Shown: piece after piece, positions 6,741 through 14,545 of the stretch
Layout of the letters: each line of letters starts with the position of its first letter
How positions within the stretch are numbered: position 1 is the stretch's first letter
Origin: Vibrio sp. UBA2441
Lineage (GTDB): Bacteria > Pseudomonadota > Gammaproteobacteria > Enterobacterales > Vibrionaceae
NCBI GenBank assembly: GCA_002342685.1
Contig: DDQN01000018.1
Location: 33,449 to 50,907, forward strand
Reading direction: 5' to 3'
Length of the DNA: 17,459 nt
Program-made: the position numbers and the translations under genes
Notes under the pieces: model-generated
What the model saw: the letters and a program-made list of their open reading frames with translations, nothing else
What the model was told of the DNA's origin: nothing
Databases searched by the model: none

Positions 6741-9094
6741 GAACAGCAAAGTATCATACTATAGGCGCTAAATTGCTTCTGGTATTTGCCTGTAATACAG
6801 CGCTATTAACCATTGTCAGTTTGGTCGCGTGGTCAACATGGAATGGATTAGACCTTCAGGTAAGCAAGCTACTGGGAAAAAGCATTCCTAAATATAACGC
6901 AAGCTACCTTCTGGAAAGCCGAAGCAGCAATATTCGTCATAGTGTTCAGCTATTAGAAAGCGTTGACAGTAAGGTGAAACTGGATGAACACGTTCAAATA
7001 CTGCAAGACCAATTTTATAAGATCCAACAAACACTCGATAACATAGATTGCACTGCAAACGGTCAACGATTAATTACCGCCTATCACGACTTACAAATAA
7101 CTCTGAGTCACTATAGTGACCTCGTATCCAACAGGATTGATCAACGGCGAAGTATCAATTTACTCCAAGAACAGATGAAATGGGTGCATCAGGATATTCA
7201 ATCAGAGCTCACCCCTTTACGCCAAGAATTTCATTGGCAGATAGAGCGTCAGCAATCAAGCAAGTCTATGGGCTATCTGCTCAGCCAGCTTGATACAATT
7301 CAACGCATTTTAGATACAGAAAACGCTATCTATACGTTTGCAGAAGATATGATCAACACTAAACAAGCAAGCCAGGTCGATAATGGCATGAAAGTCATTC
7401 AGTACCGCGCTGAAGAGCTGCTAGAAACCAGTGCCCCTATCTTCAGTCATCCTTCGTCCATTGCTTATCAACAGCTATTAAACGAATTAACCACCCTAAT
7501 TAAACCTGAAGGGGAGTTTCACCAACAGTTGCAAAATATGGTGTCCCTCAATCAACAAGTGAATGCAAGCCAGCATACTATCGAACGACAACTTAACCAG
7601 GTACACCTGCAAATTGCATCACTAGTGAGCAATGCTGATGCCCTGTTCGTGGAAGTTAAACGTGATACAGCAAACACCGTTGATTATGGCAATAATATCT
7701 TGATGTTATGTTTTAGCTTATCAATATTAATTAGCCTGTTGTTAACTTACTATTTTATAAATCGCCGAATTGTGGCTCGATTAACCCGGTTAAGCGAGAG
7801 TTTAGATGCCATCATAAACAATGAACTGAGCCACCCTATACATGTCGATGGTAACGATGAAATAGGTCGCTTAAGCAAAAAGCTGGTTGAGTACGGTGAC
7901 AAAGTACAAGAAATGGAACGTACCAATGCACTCAGCCTGATAAATAATACATTAGCAAGCCTAATCACATGCAATCTGGCTGGTCAGGTAGAATCCGCCA
8001 ATTTGAGTGCCAGAAAACTACTCAGGTTAGAAAACCAGATCAATGAAAAGCCTTTATGGCAATGTTTTCCTGCCAGTGGACGCAGGCAAATTCAAGCCTT
8101 GTTTTCGCTAGACTCCCCTCTAATGACACAGCACAAGGCAGATATCACTTTAGCGCTCAGTGCCCCTTTTAAGCCCTGTTATCTACGTTGTAGTTTTCGA
8201 TTATTTATTCACGGCCACAATGAAAAAATCATCATTACCATGACCGATATTACCGAACAAGAACAAACTAACCGCTTATTAGAGTCACGAGTGGAAGAAA
8301 AAACTCGAGACCTAACAAAACAGAACCATCGACTCGTGCAAGAGATTGAAGAGAGAGAACGCGCAGAGCAACACTTAACAGAAACTCAAAATGAACTAAT
8401 CCAAGCGGCAAAAATGGCCGTCGTCGGGCAAACAATGACCAGCCTCGCACATGAATTAAATCAGCCACTAAATGCCATGTCGACGTATTTATACAGTACA
8501 AAAATAATGATTGAGCAGGGAGAAAAAGAGCAGGTTTTCCACTCGATTCAACAAATAGAAGGCCTAACAGCTCGCATGAGCAAAATCATCAATAGTCTTC
8601 GTCACTTTGCGCGTAAATCTGATAGTGAAGAAGCGAATCAAAGGATTAAATTGCATGAGGTCGTAGAACACGCAATAACCTTAGTGAACACCAGAGCCAA
8701 GCGCCAGCAGATAGCCATTCATAACTTACTTTCAACGAATACAACGGTGTTGGGACGTGCGTTAGCCATTGAACAAGTAATGATAAATTTAATGGTAAAT
8801 AGCTGTGACGCAATGTCTGAGACACATCTTTCGCAAAAAGAGATTTCTGTTGAACACTTACTCTCAACACAAACCCATCATGTGATTGCCGTAAGTGATA
8901 CCGGGAATGGCTTCTCCCCCTCTATTATTAATAAAATTTTCACACCATTTACCACGACCAAAGAGGTCGGTTTAGGGCTAGGAATGAATATTTGTCAGTC
9001 ACTGATAGAACAAAACCAAGGCAGTATCTATCTTGCTTCAACTATAAGGCATGGAGCTATGATCGTTCTGGAGTTACCTTATGAACAACAGTAA
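6737..9094 (+). CDS. pgtB: PgtB-like membrane sensor histidine kinase
   Basis: A 785-residue histidine kinase that would detect ligand-bound PgtC and phosphorylate PgtA. TM1 is at about 11-33 and a long helical periplasmic domain at about 34-318. TM2 (about 319-341) is followed by a HAMP region (342-395 with GNDEIGRLS), a PAS-like domain (about 400-505, ending in MTDITEQEQ) and a coiled coil (505-560). The HisKA domain has the phospho-acceptor H572 in AHELNQPLNA. The ATPase domain shows the N box (N684, N688), G1 box DTGNG (721-725) and G2 box GLGLGM (745-750). The GQTMTSLAHELNQPLNA and TTTKEVGLGLGM motifs match Salmonella PgtB and the related DctB group. The protein is longer than the Salmonella one as I recall it (about 670), mostly in the sensor part. 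It overlaps pgtC by 4 bases and pgtA by 14 bases. Confidence 0.92.
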   Translation: MRTAKYHTIGAKLLLVFACNTALLTIVSLVAWSTWNGLDLQVSKLLGKSIPKYNASYLLESRSSNIRHSVQLLESVDSKVKLDEHVQILQDQFYKIQQTLDNIDCTANGQRLITAYHDLQITLSHYSDLVSNRIDQRRSINLLQEQMKWVHQDIQSELTPLRQEFHWQIERQQSSKSMGYLLSQLDTIQRILDTENAIYTFAEDMINTKQASQVDNGMKVIQYRAEELLETSAPIFSHPSSIAYQQLLNELTTLIKPEGEFHQQLQNMVSLNQQVNASQHTIERQLNQVHLQIASLVSNADALFVEVKRDTANTVDYGNNILMLCFSLSILISLLLTYYFINRRIVARLTRLSESLDAIINNELSHPIHVDGNDEIGRLSKKLVEYGDKVQEMERTNALSLINNTLASLITCNLAGQVESANLSARKLLRLENQINEKPLWQCFPASGRRQIQALFSLDSPLMTQHKADITLALSAPFKPCYLRCSFRLFIHGHNEKIIITMTDITEQEQTNRLLESRVEEKTRDLTKQNHRLVQEIEERERAEQHLTETQNELIQAAKMAVVGQTMTSLAHELNQPLNAMSTYLYSTKIMIEQGEKEQVFHSIQQIEGLTARMSKIINSLRHFARKSDSEEANQRIKLHEVVEHAITLVNTRAKRQQIAIHNLLSTNTTVLGRALAIEQVMINLMVNSCDAMSETHLSQKEISVEHLLSTQTHHVIAVSDTGNGFSPSIINKIFTPFTTTKEVGLGLGMNICQSLIEQNQGSIYLASTIRHGAMIVLELPYEQQ

Positions 9095-10352
9095 CTTTTC
9101 TGTATTACTTGTCGATGATGATCAAGACGTGCTAGATGCCTATGCGCACTTAATGTCAATTTCGAACCTTTCTGCAAAGACCATTAGTAACCCAACATTA
9201 GCCGCACAATATTTAGATTGCGACTGGCCGGGGGTCGTAATATTAGATATGTATATGCCACAAATGCACGGCATGGAATTGCTGCAAAAAATAAAAACTA
9301 TCGATGAGAGAATACCCGTAATAATTATTACCGGGCACGGTGATATTCCTATGGCGGTTGATGCGGTTAGAAAGGGAGCATGTGAATTCTTAGAAAAACC
9401 AGTCAACCCAGCAGAGTTACTTACCTTCGTAAAACAGAACTTAAGTAAGCGACGCGCTTATATAGAACAAAAAAAAAGTGTGTCGAAAACAATACAACGG
9501 GTATTAATCGGCAAGTCAGCTCAGATGGCGCAAATACGTGATTACGTCGCTCAATATGCATTGCTAAATACACATGTGGTTGTTTGTGGTGAACCAGGGT
9601 CAGGTCGACACAGTATTTCTTACCTCATTCACCAAATGACACATCAAAATGAAAGTGCCAACGTCTACGAATTAATCGTTAACCGAAATATAGAGCTGGA
9701 TACACTCGAACAGGCATTAGCCAAAAGTTGTAATGGAACACTGATCGTTAACGGCTTAGAGCTAATGGCAGAAAATATTCAGCGACACTTCATTCAGATG
9801 TTGTTAAATCAGGAACGACAAAACAACACCCGCACCCGGGTCATTGCTGTATTTAGTGAAGATCCAGAAAGCCTCATCGCGAATAACCATTTACAACCCG
9901 AGCTCTACTACCTTTTAAATCAAGGTATGATAACCATCCCAAGCTTACGTCATCGCCCTGATGATATTGCAGCAATATTTCATTATTTCCTAAAACAAAG
10001 CTGTTCTAAGCTAAGCAAAACAACGCCCGTTGTTGATAACAGTTATCTCGCATTACTAAGAGCACACCAATGGCCTGGAAATGTACGCGAACTAAGAAAC
10101 GTCGCTGAACTTTATGCTATTGGAATAGTGAAGCTCACCGGAAAAGAGCGTCTATATAACCAAGCGGAGATACAATCACCATTAGATGAACTAGTCGGTG
10201 ACTATGAAAAGCAAATCATTGAAGATGCATTATTCTTGCATTCAGGAAAAGTACTCGATGCTGCAAAGTATTTACAAATACCGCGTAAAAAGCTGTATCT
10301 GAGGATGAAAAAACACAATATTGAAAAAGATGATTACAAGAGTAAATACTGA
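9081..10352 (+). CDS. pgtA: PgtA-like response regulator with degenerate AAA+ domain
   Basis: A 423-residue DNA-binding response regulator. The receiver domain (1-120) is intact: acidic pocket D12/D13, phospho-acceptor D56, T84 and K106. The central domain (about 140-350) derives from the NtrC-type AAA+ ATPase but is degenerate. The Walker A reads GEPGSGRHS with R176 in place of Lys, and the Walker B region reads GTLIVNGLE with no Asp-Glu pair. The GAFTGA loop that contacts sigma-54 is absent. WPGNVREL (331-338) is kept. A Fis-type helix-turn-helix ends the protein (about 378-414, PRKKLYLRMKK), nearly identical to Salmonella PgtA. It therefore probably activates sigma-70 promoters without ATP hydrolysis. 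GGAG lies 7 bases before the ATG, inside the end of pgtB. Likely targets are the transporter and perhaps its own operon. Confidence 0.92.
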   Translation: MNNSNFSVLLVDDDQDVLDAYAHLMSISNLSAKTISNPTLAAQYLDCDWPGVVILDMYMPQMHGMELLQKIKTIDERIPVIIITGHGDIPMAVDAVRKGACEFLEKPVNPAELLTFVKQNLSKRRAYIEQKKSVSKTIQRVLIGKSAQMAQIRDYVAQYALLNTHVVVCGEPGSGRHSISYLIHQMTHQNESANVYELIVNRNIELDTLEQALAKSCNGTLIVNGLELMAENIQRHFIQMLLNQERQNNTRTRVIAVFSEDPESLIANNHLQPELYYLLNQGMITIPSLRHRPDDIAAIFHYFLKQSCSKLSKTTPVVDNSYLALLRAHQWPGNVRELRNVAELYAIGIVKLTGKERLYNQAEIQSPLDELVGDYEKQIIEDALFLHSGKVLDAAKYLQIPRKKLYLRMKKHNIEKDDYKSKY

Positions 10353-10353
10353 T

Positions 10354-10379
10354 AAAAGGCGGTAAAACTACCGCCTTTT
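10354..10379. terminator. Bidirectional Rho-independent terminator between pgtA and yejK
   Basis: An 11-bp stem (10354-10364 pairing with 10369-10379) with a 4-base loop and the core GGCGGTA / TACCGCC. T-runs of four end the stem on both strands. It starts 2 bases after the pgtA stop and serves the convergent yejK gene as well. Confidence 0.85.
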
Positions 10380-10401
10380 AGACTTTAAACAAACACTATA
10401 T

Positions 10402-11403
10402 TTATCTGTTTCGAGTTAACTGATCTTTCAGGTTAGGTGGCGTCCCTTTGATCGTTAATGTATCTGTTTCCGGGTCATAAAAAACACGTTCACCTAATAA
10501 CATGCTATCGAAATTGATACTTAACCCACCACCTGCACCAACATATTTGGTTAGTTTACGCACAGCGCCACGATCGGCAGGGAAGCTCTCTTCGAGTTCA
10601 TAGCCACGCTCTTGGGTATAATCTAAAAAACTCGTTCCATCTGTACTGGCTGGTAGCTCACCGGATAGTTCTTTAACTTCGAGCTCTTCATTGGCTTTTA
10701 GTTGTTCACTGCAATAGTCAAACACTTGCTTCTTATAGCTAGTAGTCTCTTCTTTGTCCAATTGAGCATCAGAACAGAAGTCATCAACCGCTTGCATTAA
10801 CACCAAGTTTTGTTGCTTTGAGTCTAAACCCACTTCCGCTTGTAAAAAATCCAAGAAAAAGTCAGCGACTTTCCGGCCTACTCTTCCTTTAATATAAGCA
10901 AGATAGCGATTTGAATCGGGATCTGTCTCATAAGTTGACAGGTCAATTCTTGCCGCTATATCCATTTTGCTAATATCTAAGTACTCGGTCGCACTAATAT
11001 CCAAACCTTCTGTTACTTTTAAGCTCTGGTTAGAAGGAAGTAGTGCAATAAATAGATAATCGGTAGCAAGTGATTGATATTCAGCTAAAACCAAGATCCC
11101 TTCATCGGCAAAAGGGTACTTAGCGAGCTCATCTTTAAGCCGCTGCGCACAATTTTGAGAGAAATCGTAGAAACTTTGCTTTTCTTGGCGAACTTCTTGC
11201 AACCAGTTTTGAAAATTGCTGTCAGAAGTAAACGAACCAAAGCCTTTGCCAGCTTTGGCATTAAATACACGGTGCAGTTCCGATACCAGATCTTCAGAAA
11301 ATGTATCATTTTCTAATGATTCTGAACGGAAATTTACGATAAGTTCATCTTGATCATTTTTAGTTAACTGGTGCAAGATGACATTTGAAAGATTCATGCT
11401 CAT
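10402..11403 (-). CDS. yejK: Nucleoid-associated protein YejK (NdpA family)
   Basis: A 333-residue cytoplasmic protein very similar to E. coli YejK (335 residues), a conserved protein found associated with the nucleoid. Recognisable blocks are RLKDELAKYPFADEG, RYLAYIKGRVGRKVADFF, LLQAVDDF-like LMQAVDDFCSDAQLDKEE, KGYELEESFPADR-like GYELEESFPADRG, and the C-terminal TDTLTIKGTPPNLKDQL. The chosen start gives MSMNLSNVILHQL, which aligns with E. coli MSLDINQIALHQL. The ribosome binding site is weak. The gene is divergent from yejL across an 85-bp gap, the same arrangement as in E. coli. Its molecular role beyond nucleoid association is not clear. Confidence 0.95.
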   Translation of the reverse strand: MSMNLSNVILHQLTKNDQDELIVNFRSESLENDTFSEDLVSELHRVFNAKAGKGFGSFTSDSNFQNWLQEVRQEKQSFYDFSQNCAQRLKDELAKYPFADEGILVLAEYQSLATDYLFIALLPSNQSLKVTEGLDISATEYLDISKMDIAARIDLSTYETDPDSNRYLAYIKGRVGRKVADFFLDFLQAEVGLDSKQQNLVLMQAVDDFCSDAQLDKEETTSYKKQVFDYCSEQLKANEELEVKELSGELPASTDGTSFLDYTQERGYELEESFPADRGAVRKLTKYVGAGGGLSINFDSMLLGERVFYDPETDTLTIKGTPPNLKDQLTRNR

Positions 11404-11488
11404 AGCGAATAAATTGTTGTTCAGGTTTCAGTTGTGAGGGAGAGTAGGTTATCATAAGCCGCTTTCACTATCATTAATTAGAATCAAT

Positions 11489-11716
11489 ATGCCAATTACA
11501 TCAAAATACAGCAATGAACAGATCGAGCTTATCCTTACTGAAGTTGCAGCCGTATTAGATAAACATGGAGCAAATTCAGAGCTTACGCTTATGATTGCCG
11601 GAAACATCGCCACCAATGTACTTAATGACGATGTACCTGCATCACAAAGAAAAGCCATTGCAGAAAAATTTGCGCAAGCACTGCTTTCATCTTTAGAAGA
11701 AAGTAAGACCCACTAA
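11489..11716 (+). CDS. yejL: YejL family small conserved protein
   Basis: A 75-residue protein matching E. coli YejL (75 residues) along its length. The shared pattern is SxEQxExxLxEVxxVLxKHxA near the start, LxLMxxGNxxTN in the middle and QRxAIAxxFAxALxSSxxExKxH at the end. It is small, mostly helical and cytoplasmic, with no known catalytic motif. Its function is unknown; it belongs to an uncharacterised family. It sits 23 bp upstream of yejM in the same direction, so the two probably form one transcript. Confidence 0.93.
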   Translation: MPITSKYSNEQIELILTEVAAVLDKHGANSELTLMIAGNIATNVLNDDVPASQRKAIAEKFAQALLSSLEESKTH

Positions 11717-11739
11717 TTTCTAACAAGAACGAATAACAA

Positions 11740-13548
11740 ATGGTTGATAGCGGAAATACATACGGAGAACGCGTTTCACGATTGGTAAGTTGGGGACATT
11801 GGTTCGCCTTCTTCAATATTGTGGCGGCAATGCTTATTGGCACCCGATACATAACTCAGTCACCCTGGCCAGAAACACTACTCGGTCAAGTGTACTTAGT
11901 TTTAAACTGGTTAGGGCACTTTAGTTTTCTGGTATTTGCGTTATACCTACTGGTTTTATTTCCGCTGACCTTTGTTATCCCCTCTCGGAAACTGCTTCGG
12001 TTCCTTGCAGTGTGCTTTGCAACCGTAGGGCTAACGTTACTATTACTCGATACACAAGCCTACCAGCAGATAGACTTACACTTAAACCCTGTTGTATGGG
12101 AGCTGTTACTTAAGAAAGAACAAAGTAATATCGCTACCGAGCTTCAACAGCTATTTATTGTACTTCCGGTCATTTTTTTATTGCAGCTAGCACTCTCCGA
12201 GTGGATTTGGCGTAAGCAAAGAAAGCTGGCAAACAAACGTATCGGACGTACCATAACGACTATATTTTTCATCAGTTTTATCTCCAGCCACATAATTTAC
12301 ATGTGGGCTGATGTCGTCCTGTATAACCCAGTAACCGTACAAAAGGCTAACTTCCCTCTCTCTTATCCAATGACAGCAAAATCCTTTATGCAAAAGCACG
12401 GACTGTTTGATAGAGAGGACTACATAAAAAGACAACAGGAAAACGATCGTAATATCGTTGACCTTGTGAGCTACCCAATAGAACCAATAACCGTAGACAG
12501 CCGAAGCAAAAACTACAATGTACTGATGGTTATGGTAGATAACCTGCGCGCCGATGCACTGTCCGAATCGCAAATGCCTAACACTAAACTTTTTGCCAGC
12601 GAAAACCTAAATTTTGCTAACCACTATAGTTCCGGCAATAATAACGGCAGCTTATTTGGCCTGTTTTTTGGTATACCTAACAGCTATCAAAGCAGCATCG
12701 AAGCACAAGGGGCTACCCCACTATTTTTAGATAGGCTTAAAGCACAAGGCTACAGTTTTGGTCTGTTCAGTGGCAATAACTTTAATGATGACAGCTATAG
12801 CCAAGTTATATTTAAAGGCTTAGGTTTCGATTTAACGCCATCAACACGATCAGGCTACGGTGATACTGATGCCGTATCAGACTGGGCAACCTGGCTTGAA
12901 TCAACATCAAAATCACCTTGGTATAGCTATATAGAGCTTGCCACAGTAAATAACTTTGAAGACTATGCAGCTGAGAGTACTAAAAAATCACCCTTAGAAC
13001 GACTACGTTCAGCCTATGGCAAGTCCACCGAAAATGTTGACGACATTATCGGCTCCATTATTAGTGAACTTAACGACAAGCAGTTAATGGACAATACCGT
13101 TGTTATCATCACATCGAACCACGGCACTGAGTTCAATGAAACCAAGACTAATAGCTGGGGAGCAAACTCCAATTACAGCCGTTATCAGCTTGGTGTTCCA
13201 TTAGTGATTCACTGGCCAGAAAAAGAGCCGCAAGAGATTAATTCGAAATCCAGTCACTTTGATCTGTCTGTGACCATAATGCAGGATTTGCTTGGTGTAT
13301 CATCTAATCCTATGGACTTCAGCAGCGGTGAGAACTTATTCGACTTAGACGATCGCAAATGGATTCTCGCTGGGGATAGACGTGAAATCGCGCTAATCAC
13401 AGATGAGACAACCACGCTTGTTGACCGGTTTGGTAACTACAAAGTTTATGGTGAAAACTATAAACGCCTCAAAGACGCAAACCCTAAACTTTCTACACTC
13501 ATGCAAGGGTTGTCTGAGCTAAAACGTTTTTACAGCAGAGAACAATAA
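11740..13548 (+). CDS. yejM: YejM/PbgA/LapC inner-membrane regulator of LPS synthesis
   Basis: A 602-residue inner-membrane protein homologous to E. coli YejM (586 residues; also called PbgA or LapC). That protein binds LPS and LapB and controls FtsH-dependent degradation of LpxC. Five N-terminal membrane helices lie near 19-38, 51-77, 83-104, 134-155 and 169-191, starting with VSWGHWFAFFN. A periplasmic linker and a sulfatase/alkaline-phosphatase-fold domain (about 255-510, starting VLMVMVDNLRADAL) follow. The sulfatase nucleophile region reads SSGNNNGSLFGLFFG, where E. coli has SSGNTTDNGIFGLFYG. Asn thus appears to occupy the position of the active-site-like Thr, which would fit a regulatory, non-hydrolytic role. 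It is likely co-transcribed with yejL. No clear Shine-Dalgarno sequence is visible in front of the ATG. Confidence 0.95.
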   Translation: MVDSGNTYGERVSRLVSWGHWFAFFNIVAAMLIGTRYITQSPWPETLLGQVYLVLNWLGHFSFLVFALYLLVLFPLTFVIPSRKLLRFLAVCFATVGLTLLLLDTQAYQQIDLHLNPVVWELLLKKEQSNIATELQQLFIVLPVIFLLQLALSEWIWRKQRKLANKRIGRTITTIFFISFISSHIIYMWADVVLYNPVTVQKANFPLSYPMTAKSFMQKHGLFDREDYIKRQQENDRNIVDLVSYPIEPITVDSRSKNYNVLMVMVDNLRADALSESQMPNTKLFASENLNFANHYSSGNNNGSLFGLFFGIPNSYQSSIEAQGATPLFLDRLKAQGYSFGLFSGNNFNDDSYSQVIFKGLGFDLTPSTRSGYGDTDAVSDWATWLESTSKSPWYSYIELATVNNFEDYAAESTKKSPLERLRSAYGKSTENVDDIIGSIISELNDKQLMDNTVVIITSNHGTEFNETKTNSWGANSNYSRYQLGVPLVIHWPEKEPQEINSKSSHFDLSVTIMQDLLGVSSNPMDFSSGENLFDLDDRKWILAGDRREIALITDETTTLVDRFGNYKVYGENYKRLKDANPKLSTLMQGLSELKRFYSREQ

Positions 13549-13550
13549 TA

Positions 13551-13577
13551 ATCTGGAATAACTCATTGATTTCAGAT
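13551..13577 (+). terminator. Possible weak terminator after yejM
   Basis: A 9-bp stem (13551-13559 with 13569-13577, including one G-T pair) and a 9-base loop, starting 3 bases after the yejM stop. It is AT-rich and followed by AATCTTATT, not a clean T-run, so it may end yejM transcription only partly before the tRNA gene. Confidence 0.35.
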
Positions 13578-13620
13578 AATCTTATTGCCTAGTAAGATAT
13601 CGACTAGAAAGATTTACTGT

Positions 13621-13697
13621 CGGACATTAGCGCAGCTTGGTAGCGCACATCTCTGGGGGAGATGGGGTCACAGGTTCAAATCCTGTATGTCCGACCA
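13621..13697 (+). tRNA. tRNA-Pro (anticodon GGG)
   Basis: A 77-base cloverleaf. The 7-bp acceptor stem CGGACAT/ATGTCCG is complete, the D stem is GCGC/GCGC, and the anticodon stem is CATCT/AGATG with loop CTGGGGG giving anticodon GGG. The T stem is ACAGG/CCTGT with loop TTCAAAT. Discriminator A and a genome-encoded CCA end the gene. It reads CCC and CCU codons. It marks the border between the conserved yejK-L-M block and the repeat-rich lipoprotein region. No second copy of its 3' end, which would indicate an integrated element, is seen in the window. Confidence 0.97.
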
Positions 13698-13860
13698 TAT
13701 TCCTTCCTTTCTTTGACCAACTTTATGGTTCAGATCTAATCTCACTCCCTCGTCATTACTGGCACCATCGACTCAACGTATTAAACACCGTCGCCCTACT
13801 CTATTCCAATTATCATGTATATATGCGAAACGCCATGGCATGACAATGTGATATTTTCCA

Positions 13861-14383
13861 CCTTAATGCCATGTCTAGTGCCAAGTGAAATACCTACTAT
13901 TAGTTTCTATCAAAGTAGGAGATTAGTATGCCATCAATAAAGTCCATTTTTCAGTGCACCAACGCCAAAATAATCATAATGATAATAGCAACAATCATGC
14001 TTTCCGCATGTGGGCCTGGAAGTGACAGCAAATCCGTTTCAGTTGATGACAATACACCTCAAATAGGGGGAGATATAAACCCCACTCTTTTTAGCCAAGA
14101 CTCTGTACACCACCACCTTGTGGGTGAGCCCATCACCATCTCACTCGCTGACAAGGTGAAATTATCGTCAGACGAACCATTAGAAATCAACAGCGTAACG
14201 CTATTATCAGACAACCCAAACTGTCAGATAGTCGCAACATCAGAGATGACCATTTCGCTAGCGCCGCAAGCCTCTCCAGGCCTCTGTCAGCTTCAATATA
14301 CGGCCAAGACCAAAGAGCCCTCCCCTATTACTTATCAATCTGAGCGCATGCTTGCTCAGATAATTGTCACCGACGCGCCTGTC
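13861..14383 (+). repeat. Tandem duplication, copy 1 (leader plus 5' part of lipoprotein gene)
   Basis: This segment recurs at 16943-17459 about 3.08 kb downstream. The 67-base leader before the ATG matches at about 79%. The signal peptide region is more diverged (about 70%, two codons difference in length). From 14081 to 14383 there are 11 differences in 303 bases (about 96%), and from 14300 on the copies are identical. The repeat may continue beyond the window end. Confidence 0.9.
13917..13921 (+). promoter_or_regulatory. Shine-Dalgarno sequence of the first lipoprotein copy
   Basis: AGGAG lies 6 bases before the ATG at 13928 and is preserved in the same place before the second copy (AGGAG before the ATG at 17010). 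This fixes the start codon of both genes. Confidence 0.8.
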
Positions 14384-14545
14384 AGGCTGGCAAACACAGC
14401 CACCTTTTCAAGCCCGCTCTCAGCCGCAGCCTTACCGCCAATTTCCGCTGCCGTCACCGACACATCAATCGTTCAAACCATCAACCTTGAATCTCAACTA
14501 GCAACGCTGTACCCACAGACGCAGACGATAAAAACTATATATTGA
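13928..14545 (+). pseudogene. N-terminal part of a frameshifted fibrinogen-like lipoprotein
   Basis: Codes for 205 residues before a stop. The first 28 form a lipoprotein signal peptide with lipobox LSAC (C28). Gly-Pro follows, with no Asp at +2, so outer-membrane sorting is expected. The mature part is Ser/Thr-rich with beta-strand-like segments, including DEPLEINSVTLLSDNPNCQ and a likely Cys pair (PNC...GLC). The frame ends at TGA 14543-14545 after an out-of-character tail (QTQTIKTIY). In the -1 frame the same DNA reads TDADDKNYILNN and runs on into the downstream frame as a normal Ig/cadherin-like sequence. A one-base loss around 14512-14514 (a C-run) would join both into one protein of about 950 residues. 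As it stands, this part may be made alone as a truncated lipoprotein. The neighbouring copy at 17010 is closely similar. Confidence 0.82.

Noticed and set aside
12187..12573. 128-codon open frame on the minus strand inside yejM
   Set aside because: It lies wholly within a well-conserved gene on the other strand and shows no family features of its own.
13637..13843. Short open frame of 68 codons starting inside the tRNA-Pro gene
   Set aside because: It overlaps the tRNA, has no ribosome binding site and does not resemble any protein I know.
13834..13873. CATGGCAT ... ATGCCATG inverted repeat upstream of the first lipoprotein gene
   Set aside because: Only the right arm is kept before the second copy; the left arm has no counterpart there.
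13893..13919. CCTACT/AGTAGG stem that would cover the lipoprotein ribosome binding site
   Set aside because: The loop is 15 bases, and the second copy of the leader does not preserve the pairing (TCTACT versus ACTAGG).
14510..14545. Programmed -1 ribosomal frameshift in the first lipoprotein gene
   Set aside because: No slippery heptamer or downstream pseudoknot was recognised; a plain one-base indel in a short C-run is simpler.
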